In this document: positions 1 through 9,252 of the stretch, piece by piece | Layout: each line of letters opens with the position of its first letter | How positions within the stretch are numbered: the first letter of the stretch is position 1 | NCBI GenBank assembly: GCA_029006795.1 | Contig: JAQXGQ010000016.1 | Span: 1-41,873 of the forward strand | Direction: 5' to 3' | DNA length: 41,873 bases | Source of the DNA: Clostridiales bacterium | GTDB lineage: Bacteria > Bacillota > Clostridia > Lachnospirales > Lachnospiraceae | Made by a program: the position numbers and the translations under genes | The notes under the pieces: generated by a model | Database searches by the model: none | What the model was told of the DNA's origin: nothing | Seen by the model: the letters and a program-made list of their open reading frames with translations, nothing else

Positions 1-222
1 TCCTATGGCAAGGAAGTCATAGATAATCCGGGGTGTGCAGGGCATGAGATTATTCTGGGAGAGGATGAATACTTTGTGTTGGGAGATAACCGGAATAACA
101 GCATGGATAGCAGAGATGAGAGAGTTGGTCTGATCCACCGGGAAGAGCTGATTGGCAGAGCTCTCATAAGAATTTATCCTTTTGATAGAATGGGAACATT
201 AGACGGCAGGCAGGGCACATAA
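1..222 (+). CDS. lepB: Signal peptidase I, C-terminal part (truncated by window start)
   Basis: Frame 1 reads ...EDEYFVLGDNRNNSMDSRDERVGLIHREELIGRALIRIYPFDRMG...*, with the conserved GDNRxxSxDSR box of S26 signal peptidases. Confidence 0.9.
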   Translation, partial: SYGKEVIDNPGCAGHEIILGEDEYFVLGDNRNNSMDSRDERVGLIHREELIGRALIRIYPFDRMGTLDGRQGT

Positions 223-270
223 AAATGGCAGATAGTGTTTGGGAAGATACAGAAAGGGTAAGTTAGTGTT

Positions 271-1035
271 ATGGAAGAGAAAAAAATTGGAGAAATCAGA
301 GAAGAATTAAAGGCAGCAGAGGATACCATGCTGCCTCATTTTATAGAAAAATATAGTACAGATGAACGCGGTGGCGTAGTAAAAATTGTGGAACAGGCAA
401 AAAAAAGACTGCAGAAATTAGAAGCGGAGATAGAAAGAACAGAGTTGTTGAAAACATATGAGAAAGAGTACGCTGCCTGTGGATATATCTGCGGGATTGA
501 TGAGGTGGGGAGAGGTCCCTTAGCGGGACCGGTGGTGGCAGGTGCTGTCATTTTACCGAAGGATTGCGATATTTTATATATTAATGATTCGAAAAAACTT
601 TCCGCAGCAAAGAGAGAGGAACTCTATGACATTATTATGGAAAAAGCGGTGGCAACCGGAATCGGTATGGTGGGACCGGCGCGGATTGACGAAATTAACA
701 TTTTGCAGGCAACCTATGAAGCCATGAGAGAGGCTATAAGCAAATTGGCGGTAAGACCCGATATATTATTAAATGATGCGGTGACGATACCGGAGGTATC
801 TATCCGCCAGGTGCCTATTATAAAAGGAGATGCAAAGAGCATTTCCATCGGGGCGGCGAGTATCATTGCTAAGGTGACGAGAGACCGGCTGATGGTAGAG
901 TATGATAAAATAATGCCTGAATATGATTTTGCCTCCAATAAAGGCTATGGTTCGGCAGAACACATCAAAGCATTGAAAACCTACGGGGCGTCGCCGATTC
1001 ACAGGACAAGTTTTATTAAAAATTTTGTTTCGTAG
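271..1035 (+). CDS. rnhB: Ribonuclease HII
   Basis: ICGIDEVGRGPLAGPVVAGAVIL motif, GAASIIAKVTRD, GYGSAEHIKAL; N-terminal extension typical of Firmicutes RNase HII. Confidence 0.95.
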   Translation: MEEKKIGEIREELKAAEDTMLPHFIEKYSTDERGGVVKIVEQAKKRLQKLEAEIERTELLKTYEKEYAACGYICGIDEVGRGPLAGPVVAGAVILPKDCDILYINDSKKLSAAKREELYDIIMEKAVATGIGMVGPARIDEINILQATYEAMREAISKLAVRPDILLNDAVTIPEVSIRQVPIIKGDAKSISIGAASIIAKVTRDRLMVEYDKIMPEYDFASNKGYGSAEHIKALKTYGASPIHRTSFIKNFVS

Positions 1036-1055
1036 GAAAGAAACGAGGGAAGAAA

Positions 1056-3047
1056 ATGCGGATATCGGATATGCTCGGACAATATAATAGAAATGTCAGC
1101 AGCGGTACGGAAGAACTGCGCAGCGCACAAAGTGAAGGAAAGATGGTATCTACTCTCGGAGAATTAGAAACCGGAAATATTTTTGAGGGAACCGTAAATA
1201 GCGTGAAAAACGGAAGAGTGACTTTATCTTTAAGCAGCGGGCAGATGATATCTGCACGCTTAGATGGAAAAGTGAGTCTGACGGTGGGAGATTCTATGTT
1301 TTTTCAGGTTCGTTCAAACGACGGAACAACGGTATCGATCAAACCCTATACTACTGATAGCGGAATCAGTAACCCGATATTATTAAATGCGCTCTCTCAA
1401 GCGGGAGTTCCGGCGACGGAGCGGAGTGTTGCTATGGTGGATGCTATGATGCGGGAGCAAATGTCCATTGGAAAACAAAGTATCCTTGATATGGTAAAAG
1501 TATTAAACAATAACCCAAATGTCAATGTTCCTACGTTAGTTCAAATGACAAAAATCGGTCTGCCTGTTTCCCTAGATATGGCATCTCAATTTGAAAACTA
1601 TATGACAGACCAGCATGCTATTTTAGGGGAGATAGAGCAGGCAATCGGACAGTTGACTCAGGCAATCGGAAGTGAAAATCTTTCGGCACCGGAAGCATTT
1701 CTTCTCTACAGTCAGGTTTTAGATATTTTGCAGCAGGGAGAAGGGCTGCCGGAAACGTCAGGAGAAACTTTAGCCTCAGGTACAGAAAACAGTGGAGCAT
1801 CAGCAGAGACGATAACAATGGGTACAGAAAGCAGTGGAACATCAGCAGAGACGATAACAATGGGTACAGAAAGCAGTGGAGCATCGGCAGAGACGATAGC
1901 AATGGAGGCAGAAAATGCCGGAGAAACAGTCGTATCGTCACAGACCACAGGGCAGGGTGCAGTTTTAGAAGAGATATTTCAAAACGTAAACGGAAATATC
2001 TATGAGGGAAAAACATCCAAAGGGGCAGAGATGCAGCCGCCACAGGAAAATGTTACGGCAGAGGGCAGACAGAGCGCAGAGACAGGAGCACCGGAGCGGC
2101 AGTTAGCGGCGGCGCCACAGACCCTAGAACAGTTGCTTGACGGAAGACAACTGGAAAATTTAAAACAGCTATTGCAGAATATCCCCACTTTAGCAGGAAA
2201 TACAGAACTTTTTACGGTCTCCGAACAGGAAGAAGTCTTTGTCAATACCATGTTAGAGGATGAAGTGGGGGGGAAGGCAGCAGGACAGCTCGTAAATGCC
2301 CCCTCAGTACCTGCAGCAGAATTTCATAAAAATATGAAGGCAGCAGAATTTTTAAATACCGTAAGGGATGCTTTGGCACAAAACAGTCAGTATGGTTTTG
2401 CCGGAGTACATAGACTTTTTGCCAGTCGGGAATTTCAGATATTGTTTAAAAATATGGCGGAACAGCAGTGGTTGATAAAGCCGGGAGAATTAAAAGAAAC
2501 GAATAAAATGAATCAGCTCTATGAGCGGATGGAAAAACAGATGGGCCAGATGGAACAGGTATTAAAAATGGCAGGTATCACAGAAAGCAGTTTCACCGGA
2601 ACAGCATCGGAAGTTCGAAACAACATTGAGTTTATGAACCAGATTAACCAATTGTACACTTATGTGCAGATACCGTTAAAACTGATGGGTCAGAATGCCT
2701 CCGGTGAACTTTATGTGTACACGAATAAGAAAAATTTGAAAGACCCGGATGCGGAATTGACGGCATTTTTGCATCTTGACTTGAAAAACTTAGGCTCTAC
2801 GGATGTCTCGGTAAAAATGCAGCGAAAAAATGTAAAAACCAACTTTTATATGGAGGATGATGCTTCTTATGATTTGGTGGAAAAGCATTTGCCGATTTTG
2901 GAAAAACGTCTGAAAAATAAGGGATATACCTGCAGCATTACGGTGACAAATGAAAAGAAACATGTAGATTTTGTGGGGGATTTTTTACAAAAGGATTTGC
3001 CGCCTGCGGGAACACTGCATCGCTATTCTTTTGACATGAAAGCATAG
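1056..3047 (+). CDS. FliK-like (flagellar hook-length control-like / YlqG-like) protein
   Basis: Gln/Ser-rich middle with internal 42-bp repeats; C-terminal region (LHLDLKNLGSTDVSVKMQ...) FliK-like; directly between rnhB and an FlhB-C-like gene, as in the B. subtilis rnhB-ylqG-ylqH order. Confidence 0.65.
   Translation: MRISDMLGQYNRNVSSGTEELRSAQSEGKMVSTLGELETGNIFEGTVNSVKNGRVTLSLSSGQMISARLDGKVSLTVGDSMFFQVRSNDGTTVSIKPYTTDSGISNPILLNALSQAGVPATERSVAMVDAMMREQMSIGKQSILDMVKVLNNNPNVNVPTLVQMTKIGLPVSLDMASQFENYMTDQHAILGEIEQAIGQLTQAIGSENLSAPEAFLLYSQVLDILQQGEGLPETSGETLASGTENSGASAETITMGTESSGTSAETITMGTESSGASAETIAMEAENAGETVVSSQTTGQGAVLEEIFQNVNGNIYEGKTSKGAEMQPPQENVTAEGRQSAETGAPERQLAAAPQTLEQLLDGRQLENLKQLLQNIPTLAGNTELFTVSEQEEVFVNTMLEDEVGGKAAGQLVNAPSVPAAEFHKNMKAAEFLNTVRDALAQNSQYGFAGVHRLFASREFQILFKNMAEQQWLIKPGELKETNKMNQLYERMEKQMGQMEQVLKMAGITESSFTGTASEVRNNIEFMNQINQLYTYVQIPLKLMGQNASGELYVYTNKKNLKDPDAELTAFLHLDLKNLGSTDVSVKMQRKNVKTNFYMEDDASYDLVEKHLPILEKRLKNKGYTCSITVTNEKKHVDFVGDFLQKDLPPAGTLHRYSFDMKA
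1779..1904 (+). repeat. Three tandem 42-bp units (in-frame 14-aa repeat, GTESSGxSAETITM)
   Basis: Units at 1779-1820, 1821-1862 and 1863-1904, near-identical; partial degenerate copy follows. Confidence 0.95.
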
Positions 3048-3055
3048 GAGGGTAT

Positions 3056-3358
3056 ATGGAGAAAAAGGAAGAAAAACAAAGAGTAAAAACAGCCGTTGCC
3101 CTCGCTTATGAACCTGGGGATATGGCGCCAAAAATTCTTGCCACCGGAAAAGGAGAAGTGGCGGAACGTATCATAGAAACTGCCAAAGAAAATGATGTCC
3201 CTTTTTACAAGGATAACAAATTAGCAGAAACCTTGTCTAAATTGGAAATCGGGGATACCATACCGCCGGAGCTTTATGATGTGGTGGCAGAAATTCTGGT
3301 ATTTGTGGATGATATGGACAGAATGAAAGCAAAATTGAGTAAGGCGGGGCTATTATAG
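3056..3358 (+). CDS. FlhB C-terminal-domain-like protein (YlqH/FlhX type, EscU/YscU/HrcU family)
   Basis: KTAVALAYEPGDMAPKILATGKGEVAERIIETAKENDVPFYKDNKLAETLSKLEIGDTIPPELYDVVAEILVFV matches the FlhB cytoplasmic domain pattern; no TM helices and no NPTH motif. Confidence 0.85.
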   Translation: MEKKEEKQRVKTAVALAYEPGDMAPKILATGKGEVAERIIETAKENDVPFYKDNKLAETLSKLEIGDTIPPELYDVVAEILVFVDDMDRMKAKLSKAGLL

Positions 3359-3444
3359 GTTGCCGGGGACACCGCATGCGAGCGAAAAGGTTAGATGCGG
3401 GCAGTAATGTGCGAAGATGAGAAAAACGGGAGGATAGATATTAC

Positions 3445-3810
3445 TTGGGGGAAAAATGCAATAAGAGAGCAGTGGGAAGTGCCTATGAGAAAATCGTGGG
3501 AGAATACCTGGGAAGACAAAATTATCAAATCTTAGAATATAATTTCCGCTGCCGTATAGGGGAAATTGACCTCATTGCAAAAGAGGGAGGATATCTGGTG
3601 TTTATAGAAGTGAAATACCGTGACAGTGAAAAAAGAGGTAATCCACTAGAGGCAGTTACGCGAAAAAAGCAGCGAATCATAAGCAAGGTGGCTTCCTATT
3701 ACTGTGTGACCCACGGTTATGGGGAAGAGACACCCTGCCGCTTTGATGTGGCAGCCGTTTTGGGAGAGAAGATTACGGTGATAAAAAATGCCTTTGAGTA
3801 TCAAGGGTGA
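3445..3810 (+). CDS. YraN family (UPF0102) endonuclease-like protein
   Basis: GSAYEKIVGEYLGRQNYQILEYNFRCRIGEIDLIAKEGGYLVFIEVKYR; TTG start. Confidence 0.9.
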   Translation: MGEKCNKRAVGSAYEKIVGEYLGRQNYQILEYNFRCRIGEIDLIAKEGGYLVFIEVKYRDSEKRGNPLEAVTRKKQRIISKVASYYCVTHGYGEETPCRFDVAAVLGEKITVIKNAFEYQG

Positions 3811-3834
3811 AAAGAGATTTGAAAGGATAGAGAT

Positions 3835-4698
3835 TTGCAGAATTTTATTACAAAAAATAACAAAGAGATATTGCGGCAGGAGAGCTATCCGCAGAAAGAT
3901 GGGAAAGAACTGTTGTTACTAAAATATCCGCTGTTAGAGCAGACGGGGGTGGTGGAACATTGTTTTACCACAAGACTTGGCGGTGTCAGCGAGGGAATAT
4001 TTTCTTACATGAACTTAAGTTTTACCAGAGGGGATGAAAAAAGCGCTGTGGAAGAAAACTTTCGCAGACTTGCTGGTGCACTTGAGATAAAACCGGAACA
4101 GTTCGTGTTTACAGACCAGACTCACACCACAAATGTGAGAAAAGTGACAAGGACTGATGCAGGAAAAGGACTTACAAAAGAGAGAGATTATAAGGATGTG
4201 GACGGACTGATTACCGATGAACCGGGATTGGTATTATCCACTTTTTTTGCGGATTGTGTGCCTCTTTATTTTGTGGATCCGGTACATCATGCCATCGGCA
4301 TGAGCCATTCCGGCTGGAGAGGTACGGTAGGGAGAATAGGGGCCGTTACCATTGCTGCTATGGAAAAAGAGTACGGCTCAAAACCGGAAGAACTTATCTG
4401 CGCCATAGGTCCTTCTATCTGTCAGGATTGCTATGAAGTCAGTGAGGATGTGGCAGAGGAGTTTGCAAAAGAATTTACAGACAGAGAGCAGGAAATTCTG
4501 TTGGATAAGAAAAACGGAAAATACCAGTTAGACCTGTGGCGGGCAAATGAGATTGTGCTGACAGAGGCGGGAGTCTTGACGGAGCATTTAGCAGTGACAA
4601 ATATCTGTACCTGTTGCAATCAAAAGCTTCTTTTTTCCCATCGGGCAAGCAAGGGAAAACGGGGGAATCTGGGTGGATTTTTGTATCTCAAGTCATAA
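3835..4698 (+). CDS. pgeF: Polyphenol oxidase/purine nucleoside phosphorylase family protein (YfiH/PgeF)
   Basis: DQTHTTNVRKV, DGLITDEPGLVLSTFFADCVPLYFVDP, HSGWRGTVGRI, CTCCNQKLLFSHRA; TTG start with upstream GAAAGGA. Confidence 0.9.
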   Translation: MQNFITKNNKEILRQESYPQKDGKELLLLKYPLLEQTGVVEHCFTTRLGGVSEGIFSYMNLSFTRGDEKSAVEENFRRLAGALEIKPEQFVFTDQTHTTNVRKVTRTDAGKGLTKERDYKDVDGLITDEPGLVLSTFFADCVPLYFVDPVHHAIGMSHSGWRGTVGRIGAVTIAAMEKEYGSKPEELICAIGPSICQDCYEVSEDVAEEFAKEFTDREQEILLDKKNGKYQLDLWRANEIVLTEAGVLTEHLAVTNICTCCNQKLLFSHRASKGKRGNLGGFLYLKS

Positions 4699-4736
4699 GC
4701 TGCGCTGAGGGGAAAAGCGAAAGCGGCTTATTTTGG

Positions 4737-4765
4737 TTGATATCCCTGCAAAATCCGTGTATGAT
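4737..4765 (+). promoter_or_regulatory. Predicted sigma-A promoter for the M42 peptidase gene
   Basis: TTGATA (4737-4742), 17-bp spacer, TATGAT (4760-4765). Confidence 0.7.
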
Positions 4766-4813
4766 AGAAAGGCAACAAAGGATAAGACTTGTGACAGAAA
4801 GGCGTGAAATAAT

Positions 4814-5851
4814 ATGGAACAGAAAAGTTATGTAGATTATATCGTAGAAGAAACCAAAAAAATACTTGCCATTGACAGTCCGTCAGGGTATACAAAACAG
4901 GTGGCAGAGTACGTTTTAGAAGAATATAGAGCGTTAGGCTATGAGCCGGAAATGACGGTAAAGGGCGGCATTTTAGTGTCATTAGGTGGCAAAAATCCGA
5001 AAGATGCAGTGATGTTGGAAGCACATATCGACACGTTAGGCGGTATGGTTAGTGAGATAAAATCTAACGGAAGATTAAAGGTGTCACCGATAGGCGGTAT
5101 GAATGCAAACAATGCGGAAGCAGAGAACTGCCGTATTGCCACACGTTTTGCTGGAGTTTTTGAGGGAACCTTTCAGCTTTCTAATGCCTCCATTCATGTC
5201 AATGGAGATTATAATGATACCAAGAGAACCTTTGACGAGATGGAAGTAGTGTTAGATGAGAAAGTATCATCCAAAGAGGAGACGGAAAAATTAGGCATTA
5301 TGGTGGGAGACTTTGTCTGCTTTGATCCGAGAACGGTAGTGACGGAGAGCGGTTATATCAAGAGCCGCTTCTTAGATGATAAGTTAAGCGTAGGCATTTT
5401 ATTAGGGTATGCAAAATATTTAAAAGAAGAAAAGATTACACTAGAGCGGGCGGTTTACCAGCATATTACCGTATATGAGGAGGTAGGACATGGTGGAGCA
5501 GCTTCGATTCCGGATGGAGTGACTGAGGTGATTTCTGTGGATATGGGATGTGTGGGTGACGGTCTGACCTGTGAGGAAACGAAAGTTTCTATCTGTGCAA
5601 AGGACAGCAGAGGACCATATAATTATGATGTGGTGACTGGGCTGATTCAGGCAGCGAAAGAACATGAGTTAGATTTTGCCGTGGATGTCTATCCTTATTA
5701 TGGTTCTGATGCGGATGTGGCATTGACGGCAGGTTATGATGTGCGTCATGGACTGATTGGAGCAGGAGTTTACGCCTCTCATGGCTATGAACGCAGCCAT
5801 AAGGACGGAGTGAAAAATACGTTTGCACTGCTCTGTGCATATCTGGGATAA
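4814..5851 (+). CDS. M42 family metallopeptidase (glutamyl aminopeptidase/endoglucanase-like)
   Basis: MLEAHIDTLGGMV, SRFLDDKLSVG, VYEEVGHGGAAS, YGSDADVALTAGYDVRHGLIGAGVYASHGYERSH. Confidence 0.9.
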   Translation: MEQKSYVDYIVEETKKILAIDSPSGYTKQVAEYVLEEYRALGYEPEMTVKGGILVSLGGKNPKDAVMLEAHIDTLGGMVSEIKSNGRLKVSPIGGMNANNAEAENCRIATRFAGVFEGTFQLSNASIHVNGDYNDTKRTFDEMEVVLDEKVSSKEETEKLGIMVGDFVCFDPRTVVTESGYIKSRFLDDKLSVGILLGYAKYLKEEKITLERAVYQHITVYEEVGHGGAASIPDGVTEVISVDMGCVGDGLTCEETKVSICAKDSRGPYNYDVVTGLIQAAKEHELDFAVDVYPYYGSDADVALTAGYDVRHGLIGAGVYASHGYERSHKDGVKNTFALLCAYLG

Positions 5852-5895
5852 AATCGGCTTAAGAATATCTTAATAATATCATAGGATTATCTTTA

Positions 5896-5924
5896 TTGAA
5901 TGCGTATACCTTCCATGCTATATT
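5896..5924 (+). promoter_or_regulatory. Predicted sigma-A promoter for gntR-ABC operon
   Basis: TTGAAT (5896-5901), 17-bp spacer, TATATT (5919-5924). The TTG start proposed in the ORF track is the -35 box itself. Confidence 0.7.
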
Positions 5925-5973
5925 AACTGTATTAAAACAGATAGTACGGTTAGTACAGATGGGAGGTATTTCT

Positions 5974-6348
5974 TTGATACAGTTAAATTACCGGGATTCA
6001 AAACCGATTTACGAACAAATCAAAGACGGACTTAGAAAACTGGTGATATCAGGTTCTCTTTCTGCTAATGAAAAACTGCCTTCCGTGCGGGAACTTGCTT
6101 CAAGTCTTGCCATCAATCCTAATACCATTCAAAAGGCTTATCGGGATTTAGAAAGTGAGGGTTATATTTACACGGTAGCAGGCAGGGGAACCTTTGCGGC
6201 CAAACAGCAGGAGATTGTGGAGGCGAGACGTCAGGAACTGCTAGAGAGATTTGATGAAATCGTGGAAGAGTTATTTTTTTTGTCCGTGGAAGAAAGTGAA
6301 CTGATGGGACGTATGGACAGACTAGCGAGAGGAGGGGGAAGACAGTGA
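5974..6348 (+). CDS. GntR family transcriptional regulator (YtrA-like)
   Basis: LIQLNYRDSKPIYEQIKDGLRKLVISGSLSANEKLPSVRELASSLAINPNTIQKAYRDLESEGYIYTVAGRGTF. Start moved from 5896 to TTG 5974 because of GGGAGG just upstream. Confidence 0.9.
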   Translation: MIQLNYRDSKPIYEQIKDGLRKLVISGSLSANEKLPSVRELASSLAINPNTIQKAYRDLESEGYIYTVAGRGTFAAKQQEIVEARRQELLERFDEIVEELFFLSVEESELMGRMDRLARGGGRQ

Positions 6349-7244
6349 TACAGGTGACAGGGTTAAAAAAGTCATTTGATGGATTTCAGGCATTAAGGGG
6401 TGTGGATATGCACGTTGGACGTGGCAATATCTATGGTCTCGTAGGACCAAACGGAGCAGGAAAATCCACATTGATACGTCATATTACCGGGGTATATCGT
6501 CCTGATGCCGGGCAGGTATTAGTGACAGGGGAGCCGGTTTTTGAGAATAAGGCAGTGAAAGCGAAATTTGCATATATACCGGATGATTTGTTTTATTTTA
6601 TGCAGGCGGATACGCTGGAAATGAAGCGTTTTTACGAGGGAATTTATCCACAGTTTGACAGTAAACTTTTTTACAGAATGCAGGAGTTTTTCCCAAATAT
6701 AGACGTAAAAAGAAATATCAGACGGTTGTCAAAGGGAATGCAGAAACAGGTGGCATTCTGGTTAGCAATCTGTTGCAAACCGGAACTTTTAATTTTAGAT
6801 GAGCCGGTGGACGGTTTAGATCCGGTCATGCGCAGACAGATATGGAGTATTATCATGGCAGAGGTGGCAGAGAAGAAAATGACGGTTCTCGTATCCTCCC
6901 ATAATCTTCGTGAATTAGAGGACGTTTGTGATCATGTGGGGATTATGCACCAGGGAAAGGTTATGGTGGAGCGCTCTTTAAGTGATTTGCAGGGGAGCGT
7001 GTCGAAAATCCAGGTAGCATGTCAGAGTGGAATGCCCAAACTGCCGGAACGGTTTGAGGTGCTTCATATGTCTAATACAGGACGTGTCTACACGCTGATT
7101 GTAAAAGGCAATCCAAAGGAGGCAGAGCAGGCGTTAGCAGAAAATAACCCTATGATTGTGGATGTTCTGCCGCTGACGTTAGAGGAGATATTTATTTATG
7201 AAATGGGAGGTGCCGATTATGAAGTCAAAGACATCCTGTTTTAA
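6345..7244 (+). CDS. ABC transporter ATP-binding protein (YtrB-like)
   Basis: Walker A GPNGAGKSTL, LSKGMQKQ signature, LLILDEPVDGLDP; GTG start overlapping upstream stop by 4 nt. Confidence 0.95.
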   Translation: MIQVTGLKKSFDGFQALRGVDMHVGRGNIYGLVGPNGAGKSTLIRHITGVYRPDAGQVLVTGEPVFENKAVKAKFAYIPDDLFYFMQADTLEMKRFYEGIYPQFDSKLFYRMQEFFPNIDVKRNIRRLSKGMQKQVAFWLAICCKPELLILDEPVDGLDPVMRRQIWSIIMAEVAEKKMTVLVSSHNLRELEDVCDHVGIMHQGKVMVERSLSDLQGSVSKIQVACQSGMPKLPERFEVLHMSNTGRVYTLIVKGNPKEAEQALAENNPMIVDVLPLTLEEIFIYEMGGADYEVKDILF

Positions 7245-9141
7245 CACTACGATTTTAAAGAAAAATATATCCCATTACTGGCCAGTATGGGTGTTATTTT
7301 TGTGTTACCTTCTGTTAGTACTTCCGGGGGATATCTGGCTGGATGCTACAAACGAATACAGTTACGAAATGGTATCTGAGACTGGCAGACAATATCAGAT
7401 TATCGGTTCTGCAATCCGTGTGGCAATGGAACCGGCGCCAATCTTTTTATTTGCAGCAGTTGCGGCGATGATGGTATTTTCCTACCTCTATACAGCGAAA
7501 AATGCAAACATGATTCATGCGCTGCCGGTGAATCGGTTTGAATTGTTTGTGACGAATTATGTTTCGGGAATTTTATTTTTGCTGATACCGGAAATAGTTG
7601 CTTTTGTGACAGCCGTTATCGTATGTCTGGCGAATCAGCTTACTTATATTGAATATTTATTCTGGTGGCTGCTTTGTGCGGTAGGAGTTACTTTTTTTGC
7701 ATATTCTATGGCGGTGTTTATAGCGATGTTTACCGGATTGATTTTTGCAATGCCGCTGTATTTTATGATTGTAAACTATCTGTATGTAGGGTGTCTGTAT
7801 TTAATTCATCTGGTGAAAAGTCTGCTTTGCTATGGTCTGCTGGAGAATGAGTGGAATCCGGGAAAATCCTGCATTTTATCGCCTCTGTATTATTTGAACA
7901 ATAATCTGCGTGCAAGAGTCATTTATGATAATACAAATACGGCAAGCGGGGTGAGGATAGATGGATGCCAGCTGGTTCTTATCTATGTAGCTGTGGCAGT
8001 GGTATTTATTGTGGTGGCATATCAGCTTTATAAAAGACGCCAGATTGAGTATGCCGGCGATTTTGTCAGTATAGGGATTGTAAGACCGATATTCCGTTGG
8101 GGAGTAGCATTCTGCGGTGGAACCTGTTTGGCGGTCTGCGCGACAACGATGTTAAAGGACGCACGGGGGATTGTCAACTGTTTTCCTCTCATGTTGGTAT
8201 GTACGCTGATTTTTGGCGGAATCTGCTTCTGGTTAGCAGAAATGCTGTTACAGAAGAATTTTAAAGTATTTCGCAGAAAACGGATGGGGGAATGGGCGGT
8301 GGTAGCCCTTGCATCTGTTGCGTTTCTGCTGTTATTTGAACTGGATTTATTTGGAGTTGAAAGACGTCTGCCAAAGGCAGAGGAAGTTGAGGCAGCATTT
8401 GTATATATGGATTATCCGCTTCAGGTGGAAGAGGAAGATATTTCTGAGCTTATTGCACTTCATCGTCAGGTTATCAGTCATAAGAAAGAGTATCAGCAGA
8501 ATGTAAAGGATAAAGATGGGAAATACTATTACACAACATTCCGCTACTATCTGAAAGATGGAAGCATGTTAGAGCGACGCTACGAACTTCCGGTAACAGA
8601 AACATATTTATCAGATCTTTCTAGTCCGACGGCGACAATTCTTGCATGGGAGAAACAGGAAGAACGGTTGAAAATGCAGATGTTTGGCATGGATTATAAA
8701 AATAATAAGTATTATTCCGGTTATATTGATTTATTCTCGGAGGATGGTGACAGCAAAACTTATTATTTCGAGGAAGAACAGCTCACACAGATTCTAGAGG
8801 CACTCGAAAAGGATGTGGAGGAAGGAAACTTTAATGCTTATCAGATGTACAGTGAACAGCAGGAAAAAGAAGCCTTTGCTAACGGAATCGGATTGAATTA
8901 TTATAATCGAAACAATAGTTACAATATGTGGGATTATTTCTATCGTTATAGGGAATACATGAGCGAGACGCAGGAGGTAGGTTCTGCGCATGAACAGGTT
9001 TCAGCGGACAACAGTATCTATATTAATTTTGGCGAAGATTGTGTCAATACGGTAGAAACACTAGAAAAGCTTGGAATTGTAAATGAAGAATGGCATCTGT
9101 ATACCTATAAAGAGCAGGAAAGTTTGAAGGCAGAGAAATAA
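7219..9141 (+). CDS. ABC transporter permease, multi-TM with large soluble C-terminal region
   Basis: Multiple hydrophobic segments; overlaps the end of the ATPase gene. ORF-track start is 7198, but ATG 7219 is preceded by GGGAGG. Confidence 0.8.
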   Translation: MKSKTSCFNTTILKKNISHYWPVWVLFLCYLLLVLPGDIWLDATNEYSYEMVSETGRQYQIIGSAIRVAMEPAPIFLFAAVAAMMVFSYLYTAKNANMIHALPVNRFELFVTNYVSGILFLLIPEIVAFVTAVIVCLANQLTYIEYLFWWLLCAVGVTFFAYSMAVFIAMFTGLIFAMPLYFMIVNYLYVGCLYLIHLVKSLLCYGLLENEWNPGKSCILSPLYYLNNNLRARVIYDNTNTASGVRIDGCQLVLIYVAVAVVFIVVAYQLYKRRQIEYAGDFVSIGIVRPIFRWGVAFCGGTCLAVCATTMLKDARGIVNCFPLMLVCTLIFGGICFWLAEMLLQKNFKVFRRKRMGEWAVVALASVAFLLLFELDLFGVERRLPKAEEVEAAFVYMDYPLQVEEEDISELIALHRQVISHKKEYQQNVKDKDGKYYYTTFRYYLKDGSMLERRYELPVTETYLSDLSSPTATILAWEKQEERLKMQMFGMDYKNNKYYSGYIDLFSEDGDSKTYYFEEEQLTQILEALEKDVEEGNFNAYQMYSEQQEKEAFANGIGLNYYNRNNSYNMWDYFYRYREYMSETQEVGSAHEQVSADNSIYINFGEDCVNTVETLEKLGIVNEEWHLYTYKEQESLKAEK

Positions 9142-9149
9142 ATACAGGA

Positions 9150-9188
9150 GAAAAAGGTGGGAATAGTTGTGATTCCCCCTTTTTTATT
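9150..9188 (+). terminator. Intrinsic terminator after ABC permease
   Basis: AAAAAGGTGGGAAT-AGTTGTG-ATTCCCCCTTTTTT; stem with one bulge followed by T-tract. Confidence 0.8.
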
Positions 9189-9252
9189 GTAAACTATACT
9201 TAGAAAAAAATAAGATAGCAGGATGGGCTATAGGAAGGCATAAGTATTTTTT

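Noticed and set aside
1618-2043. 141-aa minus-strand ORF with internal repeats
   Set aside because: Antisense shadow of the FliK-like gene's 42-bp repeats; an open frame with no independent support.
3372-3400. CCGCAT...ATGCGG inverted repeat between the FlhB-C-like gene and yraN
   Set aside because: Short stem with a long loop and no T-tract; too weak to call a terminator or RNA element.
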